Assembly: GCA_052380005.1 (NCBI GenBank)
Contig: JBQTCJ010000008.1
Source of the DNA: Salinarimonas sp052380005
GTDB lineage: Bacteria; Pseudomonadota; Alphaproteobacteria; Rhizobiales; Beijerinckiaceae
Direction: 5' to 3' (one strand)
DNA: 64,000 bases
Each line of letters opens with the position of its first letter. Positions within the stretch are counted from its first letter, which is position 1. Shown here piece by piece: positions 45,472-53,623 of the stretch. The translations under genes and the position numbers were made by a program. The notes below the pieces were generated by a model. The model saw only the letters and a list, made by a program, of their open reading frames with translations. It was not told the origin of the DNA and did no database searches.

Positions 45472-46200
45472 ATGCCGCTAGACCCCGAGACCCCGAGACC
45501 CCGAGCCCCCGCCGTCCCGAGCATGTCCATCGTCGTCGACAACGTCAGCGTCACGTTGCAGGAGCGACCCGTGCTGCGCGGGATCGACCTCGTGCTCGAG
45601 GAGCGGCGCGTGGGGGTCGTCGGCCTCAACGGCTCGGGCAAGAGCACGCTGGCGCGCCTCCTCAACGGCCTCGTCCTGCCCGACGCGGGCACGGTGCGCG
45701 TCCACGGCCTCGACACCCGCACGCAGACGCGCGCCGTGCGCCGCGCGGTCGGCTTCGTGTTCCAGAACCCGGAGAACCAGATCGTCTTCCCCATCGTCGG
45801 CGAGGACGTCGCCTTCGGCCTGCGCAACATCGGGTTCTCGAAGAGGGACGCGCAGGCGCGGGCGCTCGCGGCGCTGGCGGAGCACGGGCTCGACGGGCTC
45901 GCGGATCGGCCCGCCCACACGCTCAGCGGCGGCGAGAAGCAGATGCTCGCCCTCGTCTCCGTGCTCGTCATGGAGCCGGAGATCGTCGTCCTCGACGAGC
46001 CGACGACGGCGCTCGACCTGCGCAACCGCAACCGCATCCGCGATGCGATCGCCATGCTGGCGCAGACGGCGATCGTCGTCACCCACGACCTCGATCTCGT
46101 GGGCGACTTCGAGCGCGTCCTGGTCGTCGACGAGGGCCGCATCGTCGCCGACGACGCGCCGGAGCCGGCTTTGCGCTGGTATCGGGAGAACCGCGCATGA
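45472..46200 (+). CDS. bioM: Energy-coupling factor ATPase for biotin uptake (BioM)
   Basis: A 242-residue ABC ATPase of an ECF-type importer. Walker A is GLNGSGKST, Q-loop FVFQNPENQIVFP, signature LSGGEKQMLAL, Walker B VVLDEPTTALD and switch THDLDLV. ATG 45472 has AAGGG at suitable spacing; ATG 45523 is another possible start. The leader codons contain three copies of ACCCCGAG. Its order with bioN and bioY matches rhizobial bioMNY. Confidence 0.9.
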   Translation: MPLDPETPRPRAPAVPSMSIVVDNVSVTLQERPVLRGIDLVLEERRVGVVGLNGSGKSTLARLLNGLVLPDAGTVRVHGLDTRTQTRAVRRAVGFVFQNPENQIVFPIVGEDVAFGLRNIGFSKRDAQARALAALAEHGLDGLADRPAHTLSGGEKQMLALVSVLVMEPEIVVLDEPTTALDLRNRNRIRDAIAMLAQTAIVVTHDLDLVGDFERVLVVDEGRIVADDAPEPALRWYRENRA

Positions 46201-46853
46201 GCCCCTCGCTCTACGTTCCGGGCGACGGGCCCCTGCACCGCCTGCCGGCGGGCGCGAAGCTCGCGGCGCTGGCGGGGCTCGGCCTCGCGCTGTTCCTCGT
46301 CTCCTCGCCGATCGTGCTCGGCGCGGCGGCGATTGCCGCGGCGGGCGTGGTCGCGGCGACGGGCGTGCGGCTCGCCCGCATCCGCGGCGCGCTCGCCGGG
46401 ATCGCCATCGTCGTCGCAGTCGTGGTCGCCGCCAACGTCTGGCTGGTCGGCTGGCGCGAGGCGGCGGCCCTGGGCGCGCGCATGGTGGCGCTCGTGCTGC
46501 TCGGCTATGCTCTGACGCTGACGACGCGCACCTCGGACCTGTTGGCGACGCTGGAGCGGCTGCTGATGCCGCTCGAGCGCATCGGCATCGCGGACGCCGG
46601 CAAGGTCGCGCTCGCGGTGGCGCTCGTCCTGCGCTTCGTGCCGGAGCTCGTGAAGCAGGCCGCCGACATCCGCGAGGCGCGGGCGGCGCGCGGCCTGCGG
46701 GTCGGGCCCGTCGCGCTCGTCGTGCCGATGATCGTGCGCGTCCTGCGCAGCGCCGACGCGATCGCCGAGGCGATCGACGCACGCGCCTATCCGCCATCCA
46801 GATCGATCTCCTCCAAGACCGGCCCCGGGAGTGCCGACCATGACAACGCGTGA
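46197..46853 (+). CDS. bioN: Energy-coupling factor transmembrane protein (BioN)
   Basis: A 218-residue T-component with about five helices. The coupling-helix motifs contain the family alanine-arginine-glycine triplets, as in DIREARAARGLRV. It overlaps bioM by ATGA and bioY by 14 nt. It links the ATPase to BioY. Confidence 0.9.
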   Translation: MSPSLYVPGDGPLHRLPAGAKLAALAGLGLALFLVSSPIVLGAAAIAAAGVVAATGVRLARIRGALAGIAIVVAVVVAANVWLVGWREAAALGARMVALVLLGYALTLTTRTSDLLATLERLLMPLERIGIADAGKVALAVALVLRFVPELVKQAADIREARAARGLRVGPVALVVPMIVRVLRSADAIAEAIDARAYPPSRSISSKTGPGSADHDNA

Positions 46854-47397
46854 CCTCGTCCTCGTCGCCCTCTTCGCCGCCCTCACGGCGGCGCTCGGGC
46901 TCGTGCCGCCGATCAACGTGGGCTTCCTGCCCGTGCCGATCACGCTGCAGTCGCTCGGGCCGATGCTGGCGGGGCTGATGCTCGGCCCGAAGCGCGGCGG
47001 CCTCGCGCTCGCGCTGTTCGTGCTCCTGGTGGCGCTCGGCCTGCCGATCCTCGCCGGCGGGCGCGGCGGCTTCGGCGTCCTGCTCGGGCCGACGGGCGGG
47101 TTCATCCTCGGCTGGATCGTCGGCGCGGTCGTCGTGGGTGCGCTGGCGGCACGCATCCGGCGCATGGGACCGTGGCGGACGCCGGATCTCGCAGGCGCCG
47201 CGCTCGCCTGCGTCGTCGGCGGCATCGGCGCGGTCTATGCGGTGGGCGTCCCGTGGCTCTCGGTGGTGACGGGCATGGGCCTCGGCCCGGCGGCGGCGAG
47301 CATGGTCGTGTTCCTGCCCGGCGACGCGATCAAGGTCGGCGTCGCCGTGATGGTCGCCCGTGGCGTGCAGCGCGCCTATCCGATCGCGCTGCGCTGA
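46840..47397 (+). CDS. bioY: Biotin transporter substrate-binding component (BioY)
   Basis: The biotin-binding membrane subunit, 185 residues with about six helices. Family features: INVGFLPVPITLQSLGPMLA, GGRGGFGVLLGPTGGFILG and the ending FLPGDAIKVGVAV, which is typical of BioY. ATG 46840 has GGGAG about 9 nt upstream; GTG 46831 is the alternative. The operon should import biotin. Confidence 0.93.
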   Translation: MTTRDLVLVALFAALTAALGLVPPINVGFLPVPITLQSLGPMLAGLMLGPKRGGLALALFVLLVALGLPILAGGRGGFGVLLGPTGGFILGWIVGAVVVGALAARIRRMGPWRTPDLAGAALACVVGGIGAVYAVGVPWLSVVTGMGLGPAAASMVVFLPGDAIKVGVAVMVARGVQRAYPIALR

Positions 47398-47413
47398 CGA
47401 ACCACGGCCCCGT

Positions 47414-47752
47414 TCATACGAGGCCGTTCACCGCCACGAGGTGGCAGGCGAGGCCCGCCCCGATGCCGACGAGGGCGTTTCGCGTGAACCAGTAGAGCGC
47501 GAGTGCCACAGCGGCGGAGCCGAGGATCGGCAGGCCGTAGGGATAGGTCGTGACATCGACGTCCTGGAGGGTGTAGGCCACGAGCAGAACCATGACGCCC
47601 ACCGGCATCTTTCGGCCGAGGTGCAGCAGGTAGCCGTTGCGCGCGAGCGCGTCCATGGCGACGTAGGGCATCGCCCGCAGCGCCACCGTCACCGCGGCGA
47701 CGACGAGGATGACGGCGAGCACCCGCCCGTCGGAGATCGTCTCAGCCGGCAT
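47414..47752 (-). CDS. azlD: AzlD family branched-chain amino acid exporter subunit
   Basis: A 112-residue membrane protein with about four helices (LAVILVVAAVTVALRAMPYV near the N-terminus). It is the small partner of AzlC and overlaps its stop by 11 nt. Together they export branched-chain amino acids or analogues. Confidence 0.88.
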   Translation of the reverse strand: MPAETISDGRVLAVILVVAAVTVALRAMPYVAMDALARNGYLLHLGRKMPVGVMVLLVAYTLQDVDVTTYPYGLPILGSAAVALALYWFTRNALVGIGAGLACHLVAVNGLV

Positions 47753-48563
47753 GGGGGGCCTCCTCGCGGGCTCGCTGGGAACGGACCCAGTCGGCGCTGA
47801 CGAGGCCGAGATAGGCGATCAGCCCAGCGATCAGGAAGGCGTTCTCGGCGACGAGCCGCTCGGCGGCGAAGCCGGCCGCGCAGGCGGCCCCGGCGTAGAC
47901 GAGCAGGCGCCCGTCGCGGCTGTGGCGCACGGCGTCGACGGCGAGGATCAGGAACATGGCGGTGAGCGCGAACTCGAAGCCGCCGATGTGCGGCGGGATG
48001 ATCGCGCCGAGCCCGGCGCCGAGCCCCGCGCCGAGGATCCACCAGAAATGGCTCACGAGCTGGAGGAGCGTGATCCCCGGCCCGTCGAGCCGGCGCCCGT
48101 CGCCGGCCGCCGTGATCCCGTAGGTCTCGTCGGTGAGCGCGTAGACCCCGTAGAGCTTCTGCGGCAGCGTCCTCAGCCGGCCGATGGGGAAGGAGAGCCC
48201 GTAGAAGATGTGGCGGAAGTTCACGACGAAGGTCGTCCACGCCACGACCGCCAGCGGCAGGCCGGCGATCAGGAAGCTCACCGCGAGGAACTCGATCGAG
48301 CCCGCGAAGATGATCATCGCCGACAGCGGCGCCCAGTACCAGGCGATGCCGCTCGACACGAGATAGACGCCGAAGGCGACACCGAGCGGGAGGTAGGCCA
48401 TCGCGACGGGGACCGTCAGCCGCAGCACGCGCGCGAGGCGTGCGCGCGGCGTGTCGGCGTGTACGCGTTCCGCGAAGTGTTCCGTGACGTGTTCCGTGAC
48501 GTGTTCCGTGACGTGTTCCGTGACGTGTTCCGTGACGTGTTCCGTGGACGTTTCGGCAGGCAT
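47742..48563 (-). CDS. azlC: AzlC family permease with a TEHV-repeat N-terminus
   Basis: A 273-residue permease, the large subunit of an AzlCD exporter. The membrane part is typical: VPVAMAYLPLGVAFGVYLVS, IIFAGSIEFLAVSFLIAG, and YGLSFPIGRLRTL. Before it stands an unusual leader, MPAETS then five TEHV units and TEHF, about 34 residues, encoded by a 12-bp tandem repeat. Family members usually have only a short leader. The His-rich repeat might bind metal, but there is no evidence beyond composition. Confidence 0.88.
   Translation of the reverse strand: MPAETSTEHVTEHVTEHVTEHVTEHVTEHFAERVHADTPRARLARVLRLTVPVAMAYLPLGVAFGVYLVSSGIAWYWAPLSAMIIFAGSIEFLAVSFLIAGLPLAVVAWTTFVVNFRHIFYGLSFPIGRLRTLPQKLYGVYALTDETYGITAAGDGRRLDGPGITLLQLVSHFWWILGAGLGAGLGAIIPPHIGGFEFALTAMFLILAVDAVRHSRDGRLLVYAGAACAAGFAAERLVAENAFLIAGLIAYLGLVSADWVRSQRAREEAPHAG
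48481..48540. repeat. 12-bp tandem repeat (5 perfect copies) in azlC
   Basis: Five identical copies of TCCGTGACGTGT, flanked by two imperfect ones (48469 and 48541). Because the unit is four codons, any change in copy number keeps azlC in frame. Confidence 0.92.
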
Positions 48564-48616
48564 GGTCCGAGACTCCGGCGCGGCGGTCGGTCGGGAGGTT
48601 CAGGAAGGGTCGGGGG

Positions 48617-49246
48617 TCAGGAGAGCAGGAGGCGCGTGCCGGCGGCGCCGAAGAACAGCGCGATCACCGCGCTGATCCAGCGCCGCAGCCCCGCATAGAT
48701 CCGAACCACCGGCGCGCTCGAGAACACGATGGCGTAGGTGACGAAGACGAGGACGCCGAGCACGGCGCAGCCGGCGACGATCAGCGCCGCGAGTACCGGC
48801 GGCGCGCCGACCGGCAGGCCGAGCGTGATGATCGCCATCCAGACGAACACGGCCTTGGGGTTCACCAGGTGGATGCCCAGCCCGCGCAGATAGTGGCGGC
48901 GCAGCGTCATCGTCACGCCCGTCGCCGGCCCGGACGGCAGCTCGACGGCGGTCTTCGACAGCGCGCCGCGCGCGGCGCGGAAGGCGAGCCAGAGGAGGTA
49001 GAGCCCCCCCATCACCTTCATGACGACGAGCGCGGTCGCGGAGGCCTCGAGCAGCGCGCCGAGGCCGAGCGCCGCCACGGTGCCCCACATCACCGAGCCG
49101 GAGACGACCCCGAAGGCCATGGCGACGCCGGCGGTCCGGCCGGCCTCCATCGAGGTCGCCATGATGGCGAGGTTCGCCGGGCCCGGGCTCGCCGTGCCGA
49201 CCACGTAGGTTCCGTACGCGATGAGCAGGTAGGGAAGGATGTCCAC
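48617..49246 (-). CDS. LysE family exporter
   Basis: A 209-residue amino-acid exporter with six helices. The family N-terminus TASPGPANLAIMATSMEAGR and the LGIHLVNPKAVFVWMAIITL segment are clear. GTG at 49246 has GGAG upstream. It lies between AzlCD and the formyltransferase gene on the same strand. Confidence 0.88.
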   Translation of the reverse strand: MDILPYLLIAYGTYVVGTASPGPANLAIMATSMEAGRTAGVAMAFGVVSGSVMWGTVAALGLGALLEASATALVVMKVMGGLYLLWLAFRAARGALSKTAVELPSGPATGVTMTLRRHYLRGLGIHLVNPKAVFVWMAIITLGLPVGAPPVLAALIVAGCAVLGVLVFVTYAIVFSSAPVVRIYAGLRRWISAVIALFFGAAGTRLLLS

Positions 49247-49322
49247 GAGCCGCTCCGCCTCGGGGAGAATACGCGCATGCCGCGGGCGATCTCATACGCC
49301 GCCCGCGGTCGCTCCGCAAGCG

Positions 49323-49943
49323 TCAAAGCAGGCAAAGGTGGTTCGGCTCCGTCTCGCGCATGTGGGCGAGCCAGGCGTCGATCTCGGCCTGCCGGTAGAG
49401 CCGGTCGCCCCAGCGCCGCTCCGAGCGCGGCAGCGGGTTGCCGGGCAGGATGTAGCGCGTGAGCAGCCGCAGGTACTGCTGCAGGCAGGCAGCGCCCACG
49501 TGGATGCGCAGCGTCGAGGCGGTGGAGCCCGGCGCGACGTCGAACTCCTCCACGTCGATGATGTCTCCCGTGTCGACCGAACGCGCCAGGTGGTGGCAGG
49601 TCGAGCCGTAGGTCTTGTCGCCGGCGTAGATGGCGTAGTGCTGGCTGCCGAGCCCGCGATAGCGCGGCGGCGCCGGGTGGAAGTTGATCGCGCCCTTGCG
49701 CGCGCGAGAAAAGACCCGCTCGGGGAAGATGAAGTCGCCGCGATAGGAGATGATCCAATCGCCCTCCCAATCGTCGACCATGGCGGGGTACGGGTCCCCC
49801 GGGTCCCACAGCAGCACGTCCATGTTGGTGAAGACACGCTTGGAGAAGGCCACGCCGAAATCGCACCAATCCATCGTGCAGACCGACAGGAGGACCTTGT
49901 CGTGGTTGAGGATCGGGTCCGGGGCGCGGGGGATCTGGATCAT
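49323..49943 (-). CDS. Formyltransferase-domain protein (Fmt-like)
   Basis: A 206-residue protein holding only the N-terminal formyltransferase fold. The N-10-formyl-THF-dependent catalytic Asn, His and Asp appear in AINFHPAPPRYRG (Asn87, His89) and RSVDTGDIID (Asp124), with Fmt-like spacing. The initiator-tRNA-binding C-domain of Fmt is missing, so it is not Fmt itself. It probably formylates an amine of a small molecule. AGGAGA precedes the ATG. It lies downstream of the amidinotransferase and a LysE gene, which places it in the putative biosynthetic cluster. Confidence 0.8.
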   Translation of the reverse strand: MIQIPRAPDPILNHDKVLLSVCTMDWCDFGVAFSKRVFTNMDVLLWDPGDPYPAMVDDWEGDWIISYRGDFIFPERVFSRARKGAINFHPAPPRYRGLGSQHYAIYAGDKTYGSTCHHLARSVDTGDIIDVEEFDVAPGSTASTLRIHVGAACLQQYLRLLTRYILPGNPLPRSERRWGDRLYRQAEIDAWLAHMRETEPNHLCLL

Positions 49944-50082
49944 TCCGGTCTCCTGGTATGGACGATCGCGAGCATGCGGACCCGTCCGCACACGGGAGCC
50001 GGGCGGGTCGTATCATGATTGAGAGTTGTACGATGCTGCGGCGGTCGGTTGCAAGACCGCAGATGGGTGCCGCCGTGCCCGA

Positions 50083-50703
50083 TCAGGGCGTAAGGTAGAT
50101 CGACAGGACCGGCCAGAGCGACGCGACGAGGAGCGCGGCCATCGCCACGTTGAAGGCCCGCAGCCAGCGCGGATCGCCGAGCACCCGCCGCATCGCCGAG
50201 CCGCCCAAGAGCCAGACCGCCGAGCAGGGCGTGCCGAACAGGAAGAAGATCAGCGCGATGGCGAAGACCTGCATCGCATAGGTGTCGGACGCGATCGAGT
50301 AGACGCTGACCGCGCCGACCGCCATGATCCAGGCCTTCGGGTTGACGAGCTGGAACAGCGCGGCCTGCATGAAGGTCAGCGGGCGCGCGTTCGCGCCCGC
50401 GTCCTTGCTGCGGCCCGCCGTGGCGATACGCCAGGCGAGCCAGAGCAGGTAAGCCGAGCCGACGATGCGCAGCACGTCGTGCAGGACCGGCCACGTCTGG
50501 AATATGCCGCCGATCCCGAGCCCCACCGCGACCACCATCAGCGGGAAGCCGATGTTGATGCCAACGAGCAGCGGCATGCTGGAGCGCACGCCGTAGTTCA
50601 CGCCGGAGGCTAGGAGCATGGTGTTGTTCGGTCCCGGCGTGATGCACGTCGAGACCGTGAACAGGATCAGCGACAGGTACTCGAGCCCGAGACCGGTTCC
50701 CAT
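50083..50703 (-). CDS. LysE family exporter
   Basis: A 206-residue exporter. VSTCITPGPNNTMLLASGVN is the family signature and ALFQLVNPKAWIMAVGAV the second conserved block. ATG 50703 has GGAGG 5 nt upstream. It begins 46 nt after the amidinotransferase gene, so export of that pathway's product is a reasonable inference. Confidence 0.88.
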   Translation of the reverse strand: MGTGLGLEYLSLILFTVSTCITPGPNNTMLLASGVNYGVRSSMPLLVGINIGFPLMVVAVGLGIGGIFQTWPVLHDVLRIVGSAYLLWLAWRIATAGRSKDAGANARPLTFMQAALFQLVNPKAWIMAVGAVSVYSIASDTYAMQVFAIALIFFLFGTPCSAVWLLGGSAMRRVLGDPRWLRAFNVAMAALLVASLWPVLSIYLTP

Positions 50704-50749
50704 GGGTGCCTCCGGATGCGTGGAGCGTGACCATGCCAATCGTCGCGGG

Positions 50750-51865
50750 TCAGGTATAGTCCTCGAGCGTGCCGCGCCGGCGGATGTCCACCGAGACGCA
50801 ATGGAAGCCCCCCGAGAGGGTGCGCGCCTGCCGCATCGGCAGCGGCACGACGCCGACGCCGTGGGACTCGAGCTGGCGGATGAGCGGGCGCTGGAGCTCG
50901 TTCACGACGGCGAGCGCGGGGTTGATCATGATGAAGTTCATGCCCTGCCAGATCGAGGCGCGCGGGTAGGACCAGGCGTAGCCGGTGTCCACCATGTCCT
51001 CGACCCAGATCTTGTCCCAGCGCGCGAAGATCGCCGGCACCTTGTCCGGGCTCACCCGCTCGGCGCTCAGCGCGACGAGGCCGGGACGCACGAGGGTGAT
51101 CGAGGTGTCGATGTGGGTGCCGTCGTAGACGCCCTCCACCGCGTGCACGCGGTACTGCGGACCGAGCACGCTGCGCAGCCAGGCGAGCCCCAGGCGATTG
51201 CCGCTGCGCGAGATCTGGAAGAGGATGTCGCGCCCCACCCGCAGGACGTTCGCGGCGTCGAAGAGCGGCTCCAGCTCGGCGATGATCGGGCCCTCGCCGG
51301 GGCGCGCCGTCCAGGTCTCGTCGGGCAGGCGCGGCTTGGGCGCCGAGATCCAGCGCGCGCCGCTCTCGACGTACTCCGCCAGCAGGTGGCGGTAGGCGAA
51401 GGGCTCGAAGTAGCGCGAGCGCAGCATCATCGGCGCCTCGATGATCATGTCGCCGATCGGCAGCAGCACGTCGCGCGGGCAGTAATTGTATTCGCCGTCG
51501 GTGGTCCAGCCGGGTGCGCCGAAGGTGGCGGCGTGATCCGTCGGCTCCGGACGGCGCACCGTGACGCCGTGGGCGGCGAGCGTCTCGGCGAAACGCGCGA
51601 GATCCTCGTTCGCCTCGGCGATCACCCGGTGCTCGTAGGGGCCTGACGGGATCTCGTCGGCGCTCGCGTGATTCTCCGCGTAGTCGACGGCGTAGAGGCC
51701 GGGATCGGCCCGGGGCACGCGGGCGCCGTCGGCGATGCCGACGATCATCTCCTCGAGCGGGTCCCACTCGTTGTGGACCTGGACGAGGGGCCGGCGGACG
51801 GGCGAGGCCGTCGGCGAAGGGGCCGCCGCGGGCTGCGCGGCGACGAGGTCGGACACGATCGACAT
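50750..51865 (-). CDS. Amidinotransferase (AGAT/SxtG/CyrA type)
   Basis: Transfers the amidino group of arginine to an amine acceptor, giving a guanidino compound and ornithine. The 371-residue protein has the complete triad: Asp203 in LFDAANVLRVGRD, His251 in DGTHIDTS and Cys356 in SGGFHCVSVDIRRRGTLEDY. The spacings (48 and 105 residues) and the GGFHC-RRRGTL ending match glycine amidinotransferase; SxtG and CyrA of cyanotoxin clusters belong to the same family. The acceptor is unknown. It starts a second transcriptional unit after an AT-rich region and is followed by a LysE exporter. Confidence 0.9.
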   Translation of the reverse strand: MSIVSDLVAAQPAAAPSPTASPVRRPLVQVHNEWDPLEEMIVGIADGARVPRADPGLYAVDYAENHASADEIPSGPYEHRVIAEANEDLARFAETLAAHGVTVRRPEPTDHAATFGAPGWTTDGEYNYCPRDVLLPIGDMIIEAPMMLRSRYFEPFAYRHLLAEYVESGARWISAPKPRLPDETWTARPGEGPIIAELEPLFDAANVLRVGRDILFQISRSGNRLGLAWLRSVLGPQYRVHAVEGVYDGTHIDTSITLVRPGLVALSAERVSPDKVPAIFARWDKIWVEDMVDTGYAWSYPRASIWQGMNFIMINPALAVVNELQRPLIRQLESHGVGVVPLPMRQARTLSGGFHCVSVDIRRRGTLEDYT

Positions 51866-52047
51866 GGACGGTTCCTCGGTTGCTGAGCTTCTTGGGCGCC
51901 CCTTCGCCCCTCGGTCGTGCCGGGTCGCTTCGTTCCGCTACCGCACGTTTTGAGGGTTTCATTCCGCCTTGTACACTTTAAAATGGCATACTTACTTCGT
52001 CGCGTCCATGACGGGCGGCGACGTTCCCGCTCCGTCGTGCGCGTGCC
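51866..52047 (-). promoter_or_regulatory. AT-rich regulatory region before the amidinotransferase gene
   Basis: A 182-nt gap inside an otherwise tight same-strand gene series. Around 51965-52000 the sequence is strikingly AT-rich, with the imperfect palindrome CACTTTAAAATG (51974-51985). No perfect -35/-10 pair was found, but this is the most promoter-like place for an internal start. Confidence 0.4.
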
Positions 52048-53403
52048 TCACGCGTGGGCGGGCGCGCGGGCAGCGGCCTCCAGCGCAGGGCGCGCGTCGG
52101 CGAGCACCTCGGCGAAGCGCGAGACCATCTCGGCGATCTCGGCGGGGCTCGAGACGAAGGGCGGGGCGAAGAGCACGTGGTTGCCGCGCACCCCGTCCGC
52201 CGTGCCGGAGCCCGGATAGATCAGCAGCTCGCGGGCGAGCGCCCGGCGCTTGAGTTCCGCGACGAGCGCGCCGCCGCCGTCGAGCGGCTCGCGCGTCTCC
52301 CGGTCCGCCACGAGCTCGACGCCGAGGAAGAGCCCCCGGCCGCGGACGTCGCCAACGAACGGATCGTCCGCGAAGGCCTCCTCCAGCAGCCCGCGCATCC
52401 GGTGGCCGTGGGCGGCGGCGATCGAGAGGAGGTCCTCCTCCTCGATGATCCGCTGCGCGGCGAGCGCGACCGCGCAGCCGAAGGGATGGTTGACGTGCGT
52501 CTGGCCGTTGCGCAGCACGCCCGAGCCGTCGCGGATCGCGTCGAAGACGTGCTGGGCGAGGAGGTAGCCGGAGATCGGCTGGTAGCCGGCGGCCAGGCCC
52601 TTGCCGACGGCGACGATGTCCGGGACGATCCCGTCCTCGAGGTGCGAGTAGAGCGGTCCCGAGCGGCCCATGCCCGACATCACGTCGTCGAGGACGAGCA
52701 GCGCGCCGTGCCGGTCGCAGACCCTGCGCACCGCCTCGAAGTACCCCGGCACCGCCGGCACCGCGCCGTTGGTGGAGCCGACGACCGGCTCCGCCAGGAA
52801 GCCGGCGACCCGGCCCGGGCCGATGGCGCGCATGGCCTCGTCGAGCTCGTCGGCGAGGCGCGCGGCGTAGTCCGCGTCGCTCTCGCCCGGCGCCTTGCCG
52901 CGATAGGCGTAGCAGGGCGAGACGAACTCCGTGCGCATCAGGAGCGGCTCGAAGACCGAGCGGCGGTCCCGGTTGCCGGAGACCGCCAGCGTGCCGAGCG
53001 TCGAGCCGTGGTAGCCCTGCCGGCGCGCGACGAAGACGCTGCGCTCGGGCTCGCCGCGCTCGCAATGGTACTGGTACGCGACCTTGAGCGCGAGCTCCAT
53101 CGCCTCCGAGCCGCCCGAGAGGAACTGCACCCTGGCGAGCCCGCCGGAGCGCGCGACGAGGAAGTCGGCGAGCTCCTCCGCGGCCTCGCAGGTGAAGCTG
53201 CCGGCGTGCGCCCAGGCGACGTCGCCGGCGGCGGCGCGCATCGCCTCGATGATGCCGGGATGGCGATGGCCGAGGCTCGAGACGCACACGCCCCCGCAGG
53301 TGTCGAGGATGCGCTCGCCGCCCGCGCCGTGCAGCCAGGCGCCCTCGCCGCCGACGACCGTGATCGGCGTCGCGGCGAGCGTCTTGTAGATCGTCGCCGA
53401 CAT
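52048..53403 (-). CDS. Class III PLP-dependent aminotransferase
   Basis: A 451-residue omega-aminotransferase type enzyme. The PLP lysine is in DIVAVGKGLAAGYQP (about 268), preceded by ALLVLDDVMSGMGRSG, and the phosphate contact is FLSGGSEAMELALK. Such enzymes move amino groups to ketones or aldehydes, including in natural-product pathways. It starts 3 nt after the SxtJ-like gene stop, so it belongs to the same operon. It may make the amine that the amidinotransferase or carbamoyltransferase uses. Confidence 0.9.
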   Translation of the reverse strand: MSATIYKTLAATPITVVGGEGAWLHGAGGERILDTCGGVCVSSLGHRHPGIIEAMRAAAGDVAWAHAGSFTCEAAEELADFLVARSGGLARVQFLSGGSEAMELALKVAYQYHCERGEPERSVFVARRQGYHGSTLGTLAVSGNRDRRSVFEPLLMRTEFVSPCYAYRGKAPGESDADYAARLADELDEAMRAIGPGRVAGFLAEPVVGSTNGAVPAVPGYFEAVRRVCDRHGALLVLDDVMSGMGRSGPLYSHLEDGIVPDIVAVGKGLAAGYQPISGYLLAQHVFDAIRDGSGVLRNGQTHVNHPFGCAVALAAQRIIEEEDLLSIAAAHGHRMRGLLEEAFADDPFVGDVRGRGLFLGVELVADRETREPLDGGGALVAELKRRALARELLIYPGSGTADGVRGNHVLFAPPFVSSPAEIAEMVSRFAEVLADARPALEAAARAPAHA

Positions 53404-53406
53404 GGC

Positions 53407-53586
53407 TCAGCGCCCCTGCGTCCGGGAGGAGACCGTCGCGGGGGCGACGCGGACCACCGGCCTGTCCCAGGCCGAGGGCGCGGCGTGGAAGCGCCGGCCG
53501 AACCGCGAGCCGCCGGTGATCCGGCGTACCGCCCAGATCGGCAGGAGGACGACGACGTAGAGGAGGTGATACAGCGGATGCAGCAT
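53407..53586 (-). CDS. Small SxtJ-like membrane protein
   Basis: A 59-residue protein, MLHPLYHLLYVVVLLPIWAV followed by RRITGGSRFGRRFHAAPSAW and a polar tail. One membrane helix, then G-x-R-x-x-RR and a terminal aromatic motif resemble the C-terminal part of SxtJ-type proteins that accompany NodU/SxtI carbamoyltransferases. The resemblance is from memory of the family pattern and needs a profile search. It sits between the carbamoyltransferase and the aminotransferase with only 3 nt to the latter. Confidence 0.65.
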   Translation of the reverse strand: MLHPLYHLLYVVVLLPIWAVRRITGGSRFGRRFHAAPSAWDRPVVRVAPATVSSRTQGR

Positions 53587-53623
53587 GACGTTTCCCTCGT
53601 TGCGACGCGGTGCGGCGTGGCTC

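Noticed and set aside
48481..48540. CRISPR-like array because of regular repeats
   Set aside because: The 12-bp units are contiguous with no spacers and lie in frame within azlC; it is a coding tandem repeat.
52048..53403. Acetylornithine or GABA aminotransferase assignment
   Set aside because: Sequence supports only the class III family; the context does not fit arginine or GABA metabolism, so no specific name was given.
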